Origin: Cristatella mucedo
Taxonomy: Eukaryota > Bryozoa > Phylactolaemata > Cristatellidae
NCBI GenBank assembly: GCA_009760855.2
Contig: WPIO01000163.1
Span: forward strand, 637,364 to 701,363
Direction of reading: 5' to 3'
Length of the DNA stretch: 64,000 bases
The notes beneath the pieces were generated by a model, which had not been told where the DNA came from, did not search any database, and worked only from the letters and a program-made list of their open reading frames with translations. A program made the position numbers and the translations under genes. Numbering within the stretch: position 1 is the first letter of the stretch; each line of letters opens with the position of its first letter. Shown here piece after piece: positions 11,125 through 23,038 of this stretch.

Positions 11125-11490
11125 CAGTGAGAGACAGACAGACAGACGGGCATACAGAGACAGAGACAGAGAAAGAGAGACAGAGAGAGTGTCTGAGAGA
11201 GAGAAAGAGAGCGACAGGGAGAGACAGAAAGAGAAAGAGAGAGAGAGGGAGAGACAGAGGGACAGAGAGACAGAGAGACTCGGTGACAGAGAGACAGAGA
11301 TACAGAGAGACAGAAAGACAAAGAGACAGGCAGACAGGGAGACAGAGAGACAGAGTGACAGAGAGACAGAGAGACAGAGAGAAATAGAGACAGAGAGATA
11401 GAGACAGAGAGAGACAGAGACAGAGACATAGAGGAAGAGAGTGGAAAGAGGGAGAGAGGGAGAGAGAGAAAGAGAGAGAGTGAGAGACAT
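11085..11490. repeat. GA/GACAGA microsatellite array, third block
   Basis: Purine-rich simple sequence, more irregular than the previous blocks (AAAGAGAGAG runs and CAGACAGACAG). It ends near 11490 in single-copy sequence. Confidence 0.95.
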
Positions 11491-11524
11491 CGAGGCACCG
11501 AGTTAAAAACATCTAGCTGAGTCA

Positions 11525-11680
11525 ACAGCCGGAAGTGTTTTAGCGACAATCGCAGCCACTTGCGGTGAGCAATTAAAAAGGATCACCCATATTTTGCAGG
11601 ATTCGAGCCCACGATCTGGGTCGTTTAGGGCAATCGCCAGCACCAGATTATTGGCCTTTTCGTCCAGAGAAGGGCCGCTC
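11525..11680 (-). mobile_element. SINE-A copy, diverged, minus strand
   Basis: Read on the minus strand this has a tRNA-like B-box region (plus-strand GGATTCGAGCCCACGA at about 11600), followed by the SINE-A central block (CGACAATCGCAGCCACTTGC on plus at about 11550) and the region next to CAACAGCC. It is diverged, and the ends are approximate. Confidence 0.6.
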
Positions 11681-12212
11681 GAATCTTACGAGGAAAATAT
11701 TTGCCTGTTTGACTTTCCAAATAAAAAGTACCAGCCCAAATCGAATTCATAACTATGGTTACACACGCCAAACCATGTTTCGACTGCATCAGCACAACCA
11801 ACTTACAAGCTCAGTTATACGCCTGACCTCAGCAGCCGTGGTCGAGCCCGCGATTAACGAGGAGCAGGATATTTTTGTTAGCGCCCAGCTGGCGATCATT
11901 GCGATGGCATACGGGTCGCCATACGATAGGGCCTCGCTGCTTCGCAGTGCACGTCCGGCTTCCCAGCATTCCTAATGATGCTGAGTCGACGTGCTTTCAA
12001 AGCGAGTCGCAGTTTGCAATGCTGGCGATGGCAAAAACAGCACATCCCGCGACCTGCACGCTGCTTGCTCCAGGGCTTCTTCTCGGCCGTCGCTGGATAA
12101 GCTTTAATTAATGTCTGAGGGATTGGGAGTTATGCCCCCATCCCTTATAGGATTTATATCCCTCACAGAACATTAATTGATATTTCTCAAACACTAATTG
12201 AAAGATCGGTAC
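11681..12212. other. Unassigned; dispersed repeat at right end
   Basis: There are short open frames (11709-11975, 11875-12111) without recognisable domains. From about 12160 the sequence matches the unnamed dispersed repeat seen at 3350-3500. Confidence 0.4.
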
Positions 12213-12395
12213 GGTGAGACGAGACGGCACACTAAGTAAGGCGGTTACTTTTCACGACCTAGCTTCTGAGGTCGTGGGTTCGACTCTTGCAGTGGGTGAT
12301 TATTTATTGCCGCTGCAAGCGGTGGCGATAGCTGTAAAGGCTCTTCTGTTGCTATGCAAAAGAGTTTGTTAAATCAGCTGGTATTCATAATCTAT
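12213..12395 (+). mobile_element. SINE-A copy inserted in an unnamed dispersed repeat
   Basis: The head contains GGCACACTAAGTAAGGCG (A-box region) and GAGGTCGTGGGTTCGACTC (B box). A central hairpin block with TGCAAGCGGTGGCGATAGC follows, then AAAGGCTCTTCTGTTGCTAT and an A/T-rich end. Flanking sequence continues the repeat seen uninterrupted at 3350-3500 (AAAGATCGG before, ATGCAA and CAAGGGCAACA after), so the insertion is inferred from an empty paralogous site. I could not identify a clear duplication. Confidence 0.8.
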
Positions 12396-12400
12396 TTATT

Positions 12401-13925
12401 ATGCAATTTTTCAAAGACAAGGGCAACACTATCTATCTCTTTATGTAATCATAGTTGTTGTGACGACCATCTGATGAGCTGTACAAATCAAGGTCACGTT
12501 TTTTTCCTGGTTTAAAAAACTCGCTTTTTGGAAAAAATCAACCGATTGAACAACACCCGCGGTAAAAATATTCTATTACCCTTAAAAGATGCAGGGCACG
12601 CGGTTTTAACGGTGCCGTATCAAAAAGATAACATGTTTGACATGTCAACTGTGCATGCATCTCTAAAATCCAAGTTCAAGGACATTGGGGAAATGTGCAG
12701 CTTTATCGACGACACCGACAGTTGTGACAACGCGGGCTTTATTAGAAGTGGTCAAGGTCAGGATATATTCCGAATTTCACGTCGCTGGGTTGCAGATTAG
12801 CCATTCTGTAGAGTTTAAGAAATGTAGAATTGAATTTAATCTAATGACGTCTTTGTGGAATACGACGCCTCCATTGATATCGGACGATATTGTAGGCACG
12901 CCAGATTAACGGATCGTGGGGTGAGGTCTTCCAGATTGAGTTTTACACTTGGCTTGGCCCTAACCAATAGGTTGGTCCTGTAATGATTATGTAAGGTAGC
13001 TGTCATTCAAGTTCAAATCTCACCGATACAGGGTCGGCAGGGAAATAAGTGAGTGTAATCCAGAGAAAGGCTTAGGAAGTATGGCTGAGTTTACTCTATG
13101 CTATGAACAAATTAAGGCAATAATGTTTTGACGGTTAAATTAGACAGGGAGATAGAATAAATATATATTAAAAATAACGGGCCAAAGATTGAACCATAGG
13201 CACTGCTAGACACCAATGAATCCCTGGATGGCTGACTGTTTTGAATAGCTATTTTGCCTTGGGAGTCGTAAACTGAGCCACCGAACTGTTTGACAAATTC
13301 CTGACTTTCTACTTTTGCAAATGTTGTCTGCTCCTCTAACCCTCATAATTTGACAATCGTTCACGCTGACCTCACCGTTAGGCTTTTGCTATCCTGGTGG
13401 CACTCACCTGTTTAACATATTCAACCTTTTCTCCGGCAGATCGGATAATTTGACAATCAATAACAGCCATCTTTCTAAGATCATTTATCTCTTGTTTTGC
13501 TGGTCTTGGCAAGATCAAATTTGATCGTGAAGCAAAACACACAATGAATTGACTTCAATAGGATTTATTGAAAGCGTTTAATAAGAGCCGCAGAGATGCC
13601 GATCTTTTTCTATGAGCTTGCCCAGGGATAAATAGCAATTATTTAGAATAGTTAGGCTTAATGCACAACGTCACTACGGTAAAACAGACATGAAATGACA
13701 GTCCTTGCGGACGGGAGCACATTCAGTGAGGAAAAATCTGTGACCTTTTCCTCTATTTAAATTATCTTGACGCGAAACGGTGACAGAGCACGCCGGTTGG
13801 GAAGCGGGCTCAGTCTTCGGATGATTGGTGAGAGACACAGCTAACCAACTTAAGACAGGAGATTCGAGGTGCAATGTGAAGCCTGCTAACGAAAGATTTG
13901 AATCAGGAGGGGCAGGAGCAACATA
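12401..13925. other. Unassigned sequence
   Basis: After the tail of the dispersed repeat (to about 12490), a 90-codon plus-strand frame (12528-12800) encodes a hydrophilic peptide with no recognised domain. Its first codon is TTG, which suggests chance. A TTCAAATC block near 13010 is weakly reminiscent of a Pol III B box. Nothing else is recognised. Confidence 0.35.
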
Positions 13926-15100
13926 ATCCTAATAATAATAATAATACACTTGATAAAGTGCCATCAGAGAACTCAATCTCTTTCTAGGCGCTTTATATTT
14001 GCTGCAAATGGAAACGCGATCGAATAGTGAGTAATATCATGCTTGATTAACAACATGAATAAAATGGTTAGGTGTGAAATCCACAGGGTCGGCATGCAAG
14101 TGTGGTTAGTGGCAGAATGCAATTTCAGCACACTTATTCACATAAAGAACGGATCACTGGGAAGTGCTAAATGCTGTCCTAAATAGGGGTGCTTTAAGTT
14201 CTTTTTAAATGTAGTCAAGTTAGTGCATGTTGTGACGCAAGTCGGAAGGAAGTTCCAGGCTTTGTGAGCATGCCAACTAAATGCACGGTCTACAAAGCAT
14301 TTGAGGTTTTACTAGGTATTGGTAAAGTGTTAGATTCCTAAAAGCTGGTAATGCGATGCTTGGCATGGTGAGAGAGCAGATCTGAGAGATAGGCTGGAAC
14401 CAAAAAATGAAGTGATCTAAACGTGAGCAACAAAACCTTGAAGTCGGTCCGTTGCGTGACTGGTAGCCAGTGCAGGTCAGCGACAAGTGGTGTGATGTGG
14501 CAACTGTGACTCTCACGACAGGCAAGCCTAGATGTAGAGTTTTGCACCAGCTGTAAGAACCTGAGTGCACAGGCCTGTAGAGCAGCAAGCAGACGTGAGT
14601 TACCGAAGTCAAGATGGGAAAGTACAAATGCATGGACCCAACTGAGATGTGGCATCCCTGTCTATACAAGCTCAAATTTTAGCAATGTTATGCAGCTGAA
14701 ATTAGGCAGACTTGACTGTGGAGCTGATGCGGTTGTCTAAAGAAAAGTCACTTTGGAACATGACATCTAGATTTCGTGAAGATTCAACAGGAGATATGCT
14801 GGAAGAGCCGATTTTGAGCATTGGCTTTTCCATTTTCTGAATCGCACTTAGTTTACCCATAACTTGTAAGTTGGTTTTATCATAATTCAATTTAAGAAAA
14901 TTTGCTGCCACCCAAGTGCGGATGCCATCAATACATGCAGTAAAGGAGTTGAGAGGATTTGAGGTGCTCAAAGGCTGGGAGGGATCAAAACAATGGTACA
15001 AATGAATATCATCCACCTAGAAGTAAAAGCCTAGATTGCACTTGGCAGTCACATCGGAGAGATGGAGATTACAAACTGTGGAACGATCTGAACACGATAT
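13926..15100 (-). mobile_element. LINE family A, old decayed copy, minus strand
   Basis: The tail is at 13930-13946 (RNA-sense tail followed by TAGGATTATG), then stem-loop and 3' UTR. Frame-shifted pieces follow: the C-terminal region (CRESHSCHITPLVADLHWLP near 14490) and the end of RT, where the catalytic box reads VDDIHLYHCFDPSQP (about 15010-14970) instead of YADDTQLYLCF. The homology fades near 15100. Divergence is much greater than in neighbouring A copies. Confidence 0.8.
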
Positions 15101-15798
15101 TAATGATCTCAAAGGGAGCGACAGCTCATGGAATTCAATACGCTGCTTGACGGGATGATACCTGCTTGACAGCAGAAGCGAGCCCAGCACACTGCGAGCT
15201 TTTCTGCGATAGATGTCATCACTTGTATAGGTTATTATTCGCAAAGATATCTAAATTCCATTGGTAGCAACCTCCACGTAGTCTTCAACTTACGTTCCTC
15301 GCTCTGGCCCAATTACTATAGCGAGATAAGTGTCTTTGAGAATGCCACTTCTCATCACACCGTGAAGTTTGCCTAACCGTCTAAAAAACATTTAGATGTT
15401 TAGACGCTTTCAAAACCAGACCTAACATTTTCCTTCTAAGATGTAGCTAGCGTTGCAGCTGCTGCAGCTTCCCATCACTAATAACTCTGCACGAAAATCT
15501 ACCTTGAGCCTCAGTCATTTTCCCAGCATCCTCTAAAAATTCAATGCGCTGTCGAGCAATTCGTTGAGCAGCCAATTTTAAACCAACTGAACTTGAGAAC
15601 AGATAGCCATCCCACCCTCACTACTTTACCCATCAAAGACAAGTAGTGTTGAACCAGTTTAACAGCACTTTTTAAACAATACATACATAAAAAAATCAAG
15701 CCTGCGAATAAGGATTCACTTAGATTTAAGAGCGAACGTCACTCCGGAGAGTCAGATCTGCTGCGAACGCGTAACGACCTTCTCAGGAATACTTACGC

Positions 15799-15799
<1 letters not shown>
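15101..15799. other. Unassigned sequence
   Basis: No gene, RNA or repeat family recognised. Confidence 0.4.
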
Positions 15800-15831
<32 letters not shown>

Positions 15832-15833
15832 GA

Positions 15834-15906
<73 letters not shown>
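15800..15906. repeat. GA microsatellite followed by TA microsatellite
   Basis: (GA)n with occasional GGG from 15800 to 15873, then (TA)n from 15876 to 15906. Confidence 0.95.
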
Positions 15907-15909
<3 letters not shown>

Positions 15910-17734
15910 TCGTTTCTATAGCTCCCTAAAAAAAACTTGTATCATGGCGCTTCCCGTAGGTCACAGGGCTCGAGTCCGAAACCAGGGGTGTCTATGGCAC
16001 GAACCCTATATTCCCGGATCAAACCGGCGCGTCTCTCTCTCTCTCTCTCTCTCTCCGTCGGTCTTCCTGATCCGAATTATTAGCTGTGGAGAATGTAGCA
16101 CGATGCTGATGGCCACAGACGGTCGACAGTTTTAAATTGGGGAGGGAAGCGGTAGTGAGCATGCGTCTCTATTATTATCGCGCGTCTGTGAGTGTCGGCT
16201 CTGTCGCCGCTCGCCAGCTCGGCCGAGCGACGCCTTCGCGGCGGCAACGCGCTCGCCTCGCCGCATGGAGCTGCATCCACTGTACGATGCGGTGTCGGTT
16301 TGGAATCTGTCGAATCGATCCAAGTTAAAATTGCCAAGTATGATTTTAAAATTTCAAGGCCTGTAAATTGACAGGCCTAAGCTAATGTCTTAATGAACAC
16401 GATTATTTACAAGTTTCATATCAGCGGTTCATACAGTGGCACTTATACAGCAAACGATCCCGTTCATTTTCATTTCGAATGTAATGCTGGTGAGTGGGGG
16501 CGGCGAGTTGACCAACTATGTCTTATGATACCACTCCGGTCCATGTTTACAGTAGATTTAAAGTTTACTGCAATTTTTTACAAGATATACGGAAGTTTAT
16601 TATACTTCATCGGCGTGGACTATGTTCGCATTGGTGCGGTTGTATTTTAGCAGCATTATCTTTGGTATGTCCGTGTGCAACTCGTGAGACAAGTGATAAT
16701 TCTGAAAGCCTTCGGAAATTATACGTCCTTTAAGCTTCCTGCTCGGGAAGTTAGAGCTGCTGCTTAACTATTAATCTATCAATGCGTTCCAAGTCTTACT
16801 ACAATGCATACTAAGCGAAGTGATTGCCTTCTTTGCTTTTTGTGAGCCCAGAATCATAAGGTGACCACTCCGTGGTTAATTTGCGAAGGGAACATATTTA
16901 CGTGACCTTGACCAAAACTTCCGAATAATATGTGCAGCGCGTGTCTGCATTAAAGAGCTTTGGCTTGAGATTTGATAATCATGTGTCCCACACGGCTCGG
17001 TTCTCTCTATCCAAATACTGAATTTCTACCACTTTCCGCGTATAATCGAAGTAGAAATAATAATGTAGCACCTAAATGGTGCCCTGAGATAAAAAATAAT
17101 TCACTTTCTCGGCGCTCTTTTTGTACGTTTAAAAGCAGGCAGTTGTGAAAAGTATTATTTAAGAGCAAGTGAGCGCACAAATTAATATTCACTTTGCCTA
17201 AGCAAAGGATGCGAACACAAGTACCGTTTTACCACGTTTAAAAAGATCTTCCAATCATAAGAACACTCGGTAGAAAGGTTAGTTGTGAGGAGTAGGCTGT
17301 GTGAGCTACTAGCTATAGGCAGTGTATCCGAGGAATTGTGAATGCGGTTGAAGCCCAACCAAATGGCCACAGTTAGAAGAGGTGTGTTGAACGGGTGGAG
17401 GGATGTCAATCCGTGTAAGATAAGTAGGCTTGGCAAGGGACTGAAATATTCTAAAGCCGGGTGATATGATCTTGAAGTCGTGACCTTGATGATATGATCT
17501 TGAAGTCGTGACCCCGCTTGATGAGGATCCATGCAGATTGCATAGCAGTAGTGCAGTTTGGTGCTGCTTTGACAACCATGACAGACGATCTCTGCAGCCG
17601 GATTTGACAACAGCCGTCAGTCTCAAGTAGAGCGAAGCAGAGGACTGTCAAGTGGCTAGTTGCACGAGCCTGATCGTATCGTTGAAAGTGCAAGGCAGCA
17701 TAGATTTGCTTTATTACAATTGTCTGAGCGTGAT
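15907..17734. other. Mostly unassigned; possible decayed LINE tail and short tandem repeat
   Basis: A short (CT)n lies at 16032-16056 and a GC-rich patch at 16180-16280. A frame from ATG 16393 meets a strong-looking donor GTGAGT at 16490, but nothing supports a gene. At 17050-17170 there is a decayed minus-strand LINE-like 3' tail (GGTGCCCTGAGA, TTCTCGGCGCT). A 26-bp unit containing GATATGATCTTGAAGTCGTG is repeated twice at 17463-17513. A minus-strand frame (about 17182-17450) faintly resembles the C-terminus of an L2-like ORF2, too weak to claim. Confidence 0.35.
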
Positions 17735-17739
17735 TGAAC

Positions 17740-20700
17740 TGTTGCAATATAAAACAGGAAAACGAATGCCTACTTTACTGTGGAGCTAATGTAGTTAGTC
17801 ACCTTCGGGCTGTTGGGTCTCCCATGCCGGCGGCTGCCTTAGCTTTGCCGGCGGCTAGTAACCTGCTTGTTAGTTATGATCGTCAGCAGCTGCTATCGCT
17901 TCGTCATCGCATATCAAATGCATTCCTAGATATTAATGTTGTTGCTAAGATTCATGAACTATGCATTAACAAAAGAAAAGCACCCCGTAGCCACCACGGT
18001 GGCCGGAACCGCCAGCTCAGACGCCGCTCGTTGGGCTGGAACTGCAAGCTCAGTACCCGCTCGTTCGGTATTCCTAGCATTGTCTCGAACCGCTCAGCAC
18101 GCTCCCCCACATGCGTCACTGTAAATTCCTCAAACTTAGTGGTCATCAAGCCTGTTGTAACCCCATCGGCCAGACTTAACGCTTGCCTTTGGAATCCTCG
18201 CTCAATGTGCAATAAACCTCTAGTAATAAGCGACCTTATTTCTGAAAATGGTATCGACCTGCTCGCCCTAACTGAAACTTGGCTGAAATCGATAAACTGT
18301 CTGACAACTAAAGAAGCAATTCCATCTGGTTTCTCGTTCTTTCACACCCCTAGATCAATCAAAACTGGAGGTGGAGTTGTTGTTGTCGTGCGCTCGAAAT
18401 TTAACTTGAAGCCATTTGCAGTACCCTCACAGCAATCTTTTGAATCAATTGTCTTGGTCTCACCCGAAAACAAGCTACCGATAGTGGCAGCAGTCTATCG
18501 CCCACCAGGTACCAAATCCTCCTTTATCTCAGATTTCTCCGATCTCATTTCGATTCTGTGTGCAAGAAATCGATCCTTTTTTGTAATGGGTGATTTTAAC
18601 GTTCACTTTGATAACTTATCTGAATGTAATGTAATGTAATGTAATGTATCTCCATCAGTAACTCCACAAAGTCATAAAGACCATGTGGGTGTAACGCAGG
18701 AGAGTTTTGTATAGCGAACTCACAGCCTAAGCGGCTTTCGGTACGCATTCGGTAGCCAACAGACTTCGCCTCATGCAACAAAGAGAAAGTGGGAAGCATA
18801 GCAGAGTTAGGAGAGCAGTTGAGGTAGTGAGTAGCATAGAAGTAGCAGTTCAGGACCGCTGAAAAAGATGTGCCATAGTCGGCAGTTGGAGAGTAGATGT
18901 CGTTGCGTATGAATTGTGGTAGCGAGTTCCACAGTCTACGACCAGCAGAGCTAAACCTTCTGTCGCCAACTGTCTTTAAGCTGAGGAATAGGACAGCTAA
19001 TTTATTGTCCACACAAGACCTGAGGGCGCGAACAGGCTGAAACTGATGCAGCAGTTCATGCTTTCAGCACCGAATTTCGTGCATTGACTGACTCATTGTC
19101 TCTTGTGGCTCATGTGCATGGCCCTATCCACATCAAGGGTCACACACTCGACCAGATTTTCTCATATAACTGCACTTTGTCATCACCAATTATTACCAAA
19201 TCATGCTTATCTGACCACATGCAGATCTCATTCAATCTACAGTGTGTGCCCACATCCTCCTCTAAAATAACTTGTGAATCGCGAAACCTCAAGACCCTTG
19301 ACATCGATGCTGTCCATGCGAGAATATCTGCTTCACCTCAGCTGTTCAATCCTCCCTCCGATCTGTCATCATTGGTAGATAGCTTCAACACGATACTAGC
19401 TGACACGCTAGACGAGTTTGCCCCTCTGACAAAGCGCACTGTGCGCCCCCGTCCAGACGGCCTATGGTTTGCCACAGACATTAAACTAGCCAAGTCTACG
19501 AAACGAAAGCTTGAAAAAGCATACACAAGATCCGGACTAACTGTCGATCGACAGGCATGTGAAGACTACTGTAGGTCGTACCAATCGATCCTAGCAAAGG
19601 CTAAGTCTAGTTTTTATAAACACATTGTTGAATCACAGATGCACAATCCAAAAATGCTGATGTCGACAATAAACCATCTCCTCAACCGTTCCCAGATTAG
19701 CTCCTTACCTGATGATCCTAATGATGATCTAGCCGATCGCTTCTCTCGATTCTGTGTGCTGAAGATAGACAAGATCAGGCAATCCATCCCTGCGGTGACA
19801 ACCTCCCCACTAGAATGCTGTTCCTCGGTTCCTGGCTGCACCTCAATGTCTGCATTTAAGCAGGTCACTAGTGATCTAGTCCTGAAGTTCGTATCTCAAT
19901 CAAAGAAGACAACAAGTCCTCTGGACCCTATTGCCACTGTCGTGCTCCTACAATGCATTGATCTGCTGCTGCCATGCATAACTAACATCATTAATGTGTC
20001 ATTAGCCTCAGGTCATGTCCCTGCACCTTTCAAAAAAGCTGTAGTTAGGCCTCTTCTCAAGAAAGCAACACTAGACCAAGAGAACTTGAGCAACTACCGC
20101 CCAGTTTCCCTTCTACCGTTCCTATTAAAGACACTCGAACGGGTCGTGGCGGACCAGCTAAAGTCGTATATCGAAACCTCACACCTTGCTAGTAAGTTCC
20201 AGTCTGGCTTTACAGCTAATCACTCCACAGATTCAGCATTGCTTCGGGTATACAACGACCTACTTAGGAATACAGACATGGGTAGAGTGTCTCTGCTTGT
20301 TTTGCTCGATCTTTCGGCATCTTTTGATACCATCGATCACAAAGTTCTTCTAGAGCGCCTCTCATCTCGCCTGGGCATCACTGGCACTGCTCTGCAGTGA
20401 TTCAGGTCCTATCTCAGTGGCAGACTCCAGAGTATTGACGTGAATGGACAAAGATTATCCGATGAACCTCTTAAATATGGGCTACCTCAGGGCTCAGTGC
20501 TAGGTCCGGTTCTTTTCACGGTTTATACTCTACCTCTTGCTGATGTGATTGCCAAGCACAATCTAGACTTTCACTTCTATGCGGATGACACTCAGTTGTA
20601 CCTTTGCTTTGATCCCTCCCAGCCTTCAAGCACCTCAAATTCTCTTAACTCACTTGCTTCATGCATTGATGACACCCGCACATGGATGGCAACAAACTTT

Positions 20701-21676
20701 TTAAAACCAAACGATGACAAAACTAACTTACTAGTTATGGGCAAACCCAGTGTGATCAAGATTTTGGAAAGGCTGACTCTCGAAATTGGCTCTGCCAGCA
20801 TATCTCCAGTTGAATCAGCTCGAAATCTATGTGTCATATTCCAAAGCGATCTCTCGTTAGACGACAATATCAGCTCCACAGTCAAATCTGCCTATTTTCA
20901 GCTTCATAGCATTGCTAAAATTCGGGCTTGTTTAGATAAAGATACCACATCCAAGTTTGTCCATGCATTCGTCACATCCCGTCTCGACTTCTGCAACTCA
21001 CTGCTTACTGGCCCTACCAGCATGTGCGATCAGGCGATTGCAGCTGGTGCAAAACTCTGCAGCTAGGCTTGTTTGTCGTGAGCGTTGCAGTTGTCACATA
21101 ACTCCACTTCTCGCCGACCTGCACTGGCTACCAGTCAAACAACGGATTGACTTCAAGGTTTTGTCGCTCACTTTTAGGTCCCTTCATTCTATGGCTCCAG
21201 CCTATCTGTCAGATATACTACTCCATCAGGCCAAGCATCGTGCCACCCGCTTTTCGGAATTCAACAGTCTACAAATACCTCATACAAACCTTAAATCCTT
21301 TGGAGACCGTGCATTTAGTTCGTATGCTCTCAAAGCCTGGAATTCCCTCCCGACCTGCGTCAGAACATCCCCTGACCTGAACACATTTAAAAGGAACTTT
21401 AAAAGACACCTATTTAGGACAGCATAAAGTGGGTCCCTGTGATTCTTCCTTGATGTGCTTATGTGTGCTGACACTGTGCATGCTGCCACTAACCACATTT
21501 GCATGCTGACCCTGTGCATGTCACCCCTAACCATATTATTCATTTCGTTTGTTTTTCAAGCATGATTTCACTTACCATTCAATCGCATTTCATTTTACAG
21601 CAAATGTAAAGCACCTAGAGAGAGATAAAGTTCTCTGAGGGCACTTTATCAAGTGAATTAATATTATTATTATTAT
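17740..21676 (+). mobile_element. LINE family A, longest copy in the window, interrupted by LINE B
   Basis: This single-ORF non-LTR retrotransposon starts with an N-terminal basic region (YDRQQLLSLRHR, then RNRQLRRR). The APE endonuclease is at about 18180-19240 (ALTETWLKS, GDFNVHFDN, then SDHMQ after the insertion). Reverse transcriptase is at about 20060-20600 ([54 protein letters not shown]), followed by a C-terminal region (LHWLPVKQRIDFKVLSLTF). The 3' stem-loop is near 21605-21650 and an ATT tail ends at about 21676. Defects are the nested LINE B at 18624-19058, a TGG-to-TGA stop at 20398-20400 just after the [16 protein letters not shown] block, and an extra C near 21012 that shifts the frame. 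Inactive, but the best template for the family. The true 5' end is uncertain. Confidence 0.9.
18624..19058 (-). mobile_element. LINE family B 3' fragment nested in LINE A
   Basis: The minus-strand tail reads (ATGTA)n on plus at 18624-18647. Then comes the B 3' UTR and the ORF2 C-terminus (minus-strand VGDRRFSSAGRRLWNSLPQ, CYFYATHYLNCSP). It interrupts the LINE A endonuclease between ATCTGA and GCTTTCAG. The A copy at 5330-5345 shows the intact site as ATCTGACGCTTTCAG, so there is no evident target-site duplication. Confidence 0.9.
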
Positions 21677-21925
21677 CTTGAGACAAGTCATTTTGAAGGA
21701 GTACTCACCTAGATGCTATTTAAAGATGAAATAAGGTGGCCGAGAAAGACAGCATGGAGTGTGAAACTTGCAAACGTCTGAGCAAGGCTACATTCGCCCG
21801 CAACTCTAGATTCGCCCGTGACTTCTGAGCAAAGCTGGATTAGCTCGTCAGTTTGATCGTCATGCGATGCGAAGATGTTAGCTACCCCCCAAGTGCGAAT
21901 GCACAAATGCATTTTGCAAATACTA

Positions 21926-22170
21926 ATAAAATAATCATACATTTGTATAGTACCCTCGGAGAACTGAATCTCTTTGTAGGCACTTTAAATATGCTGCATA
22001 AAAAAAGCACTACCAAATGATTGACAGTAACATCGGCAAGCAGCATGCATAGTTTTAGTAGGTACATGCACCCAAAGAACGAATCTCAAATGCCCACCAA
22101 ATGCTGCAATGAACGGGTGCGTTTTAAGCTTCTTTTTTGTAAATCAACTGAGGTAGCTTGACATGTGAGA
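21926..22170 (-). mobile_element. LINE family A 3' fragment, decayed, minus strand
   Basis: The stretch shows AATAAAATAAT, GTACCCTCGGAGAACTGAAT, then the 3' UTR with GCATGCATAG and GGTACATGCACCCAAAGAAC, and the last codons (TGCTGCAATGAACGGGTGCG). It abuts the GNAT pseudogene region to its right. Confidence 0.7.
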
Positions 22171-22292
22171 AAAACCAATGAAGGATTCACTGCACACGTA
22201 AAGCCGAGTGACGTCGACTGGATAGAAATGGGCGCCTGACGTGCGCTAGACGTGGTCACAACTCCTGCCCCTTGATCGTCGCTCTTCTCGCC

Positions 22293-23038
22293 GTCGGCGT
22301 CGGCCAGCGGCTGCACGAGGCCTGCTCGGCTTGCTTGTCCAGCACGAACAAGGTCGAGTCGTACGTCGGACAGGGCTAAATGTGACGTCCTTCCGCCCGA
22401 ACGCCTATTACGGCTCGGTCGACGGAGCCTTCGTCGCCAGGCGCCTTGGCAATCTGCTGCTGAGCGTCGGCGACCACGGCGGCGACCGATGCGCGTCGCG
22501 ATTATCAAGGAGGAGGAGCCGCCCGAGGATCTGCTGAGCTTCGACGTCACGATCGACGCTGGCTGCGCGGTGGTGGCGAAACGCTTTCGTCTCTCGCGTG
22601 CACGCCCCATCCACAGAGCTACTCGCTCCTGGCCCTTCGCCATTACATTCGCCTCCCACAGAGCTACGCGCACGCACTCCTGGCCCCTCGCTCGCTGCAG
22701 TGCCGTAGTCGGCTACGGCACGCTGCACGCTTGCAGCGGCTTCAGTCAGATCTCGCCGGCCGCTGTACGGACGATGCGACGATCGCCGAGCTTTTTTTTC
22801 CTTGCGCTCGTCGCCCGCGTGTCGGCGCCCGATGGCTGGTCAACCTCCAGCTCGGAGGAGGAGCGGAAGTAGTTGCGCTACGAAGCGCCCGAACCGAACG
22901 CCGATGGGTCGGCGCCAGCTCTCAAGTAGCCGCCTGCAGCCGCTCTACCCCACCGTGCGGCTGTAAGCCGAGTTCGAGGTCGCGCTGCCGCTGCACAAAG
23001 TCTACTCGATAGCGACCGAAGACGGTTCATTTGCCTGA
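22293..23038 (+). pseudogene. Broken paralogue of the last exon of the GNAT acetyltransferase gene
   Basis: Piecewise similarity to the 45565-46208 exon runs in the same order: VGQRLHEAC (cf. VGKRLQDAC), FRPNAYYGSVDGAFVARRL (cf. FRILAFCGPVNGAAFAARL), PPEDLLSFDVTIDA, VVGYGTLHACSGFSQISP (cf. IVGYGTLHKGFSCYQISP), DDATIAELFF (cf. DDAHVAELIF), LRYEAPEPNA (cf. LCYTAPALNA), LYPTVRL, and finally EVALPLHKVYSIATEDGSFA before a TGA at 23036-23038. The blocks lie in all three forward frames, with an in-frame TAA at 22964-22966 and a local duplication around 22607-22690 (CACAGAGCTAC repeated). No counterpart of the upstream exons was found. Clear pseudogene; its origin (partial gene duplication or processed copy) is undecided. 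Confidence 0.85.

Noticed and set aside
9571-11512. Long open frames on both strands giving Arg/Glu/Thr or Ser/Leu repeats
   Set aside because: They are forced by GA/GACAGA simple sequence; all frames stay open. No start context, domain or splice signal supports them. The same applies at 44657-45158, 46262-46521 and 50405-50963.
12528-12800. 90-codon hydrophilic frame as a gene
   Set aside because: First codon is TTG, no domain, low-GC codon use like surrounding non-coding DNA, and no splice sites of note.
12945-13040. Possible further tRNA-like SINE head (TTCAAATC block)
   Set aside because: Only a weak B-box-like motif, no matching copies in the window, no tail or target-site duplication.
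16393-16490. Short frame from an ATG to a GTGAGT donor-like site
   Set aside because: Only about 33 codons, no recognised protein family, no partner exon with matching phase seen nearby.
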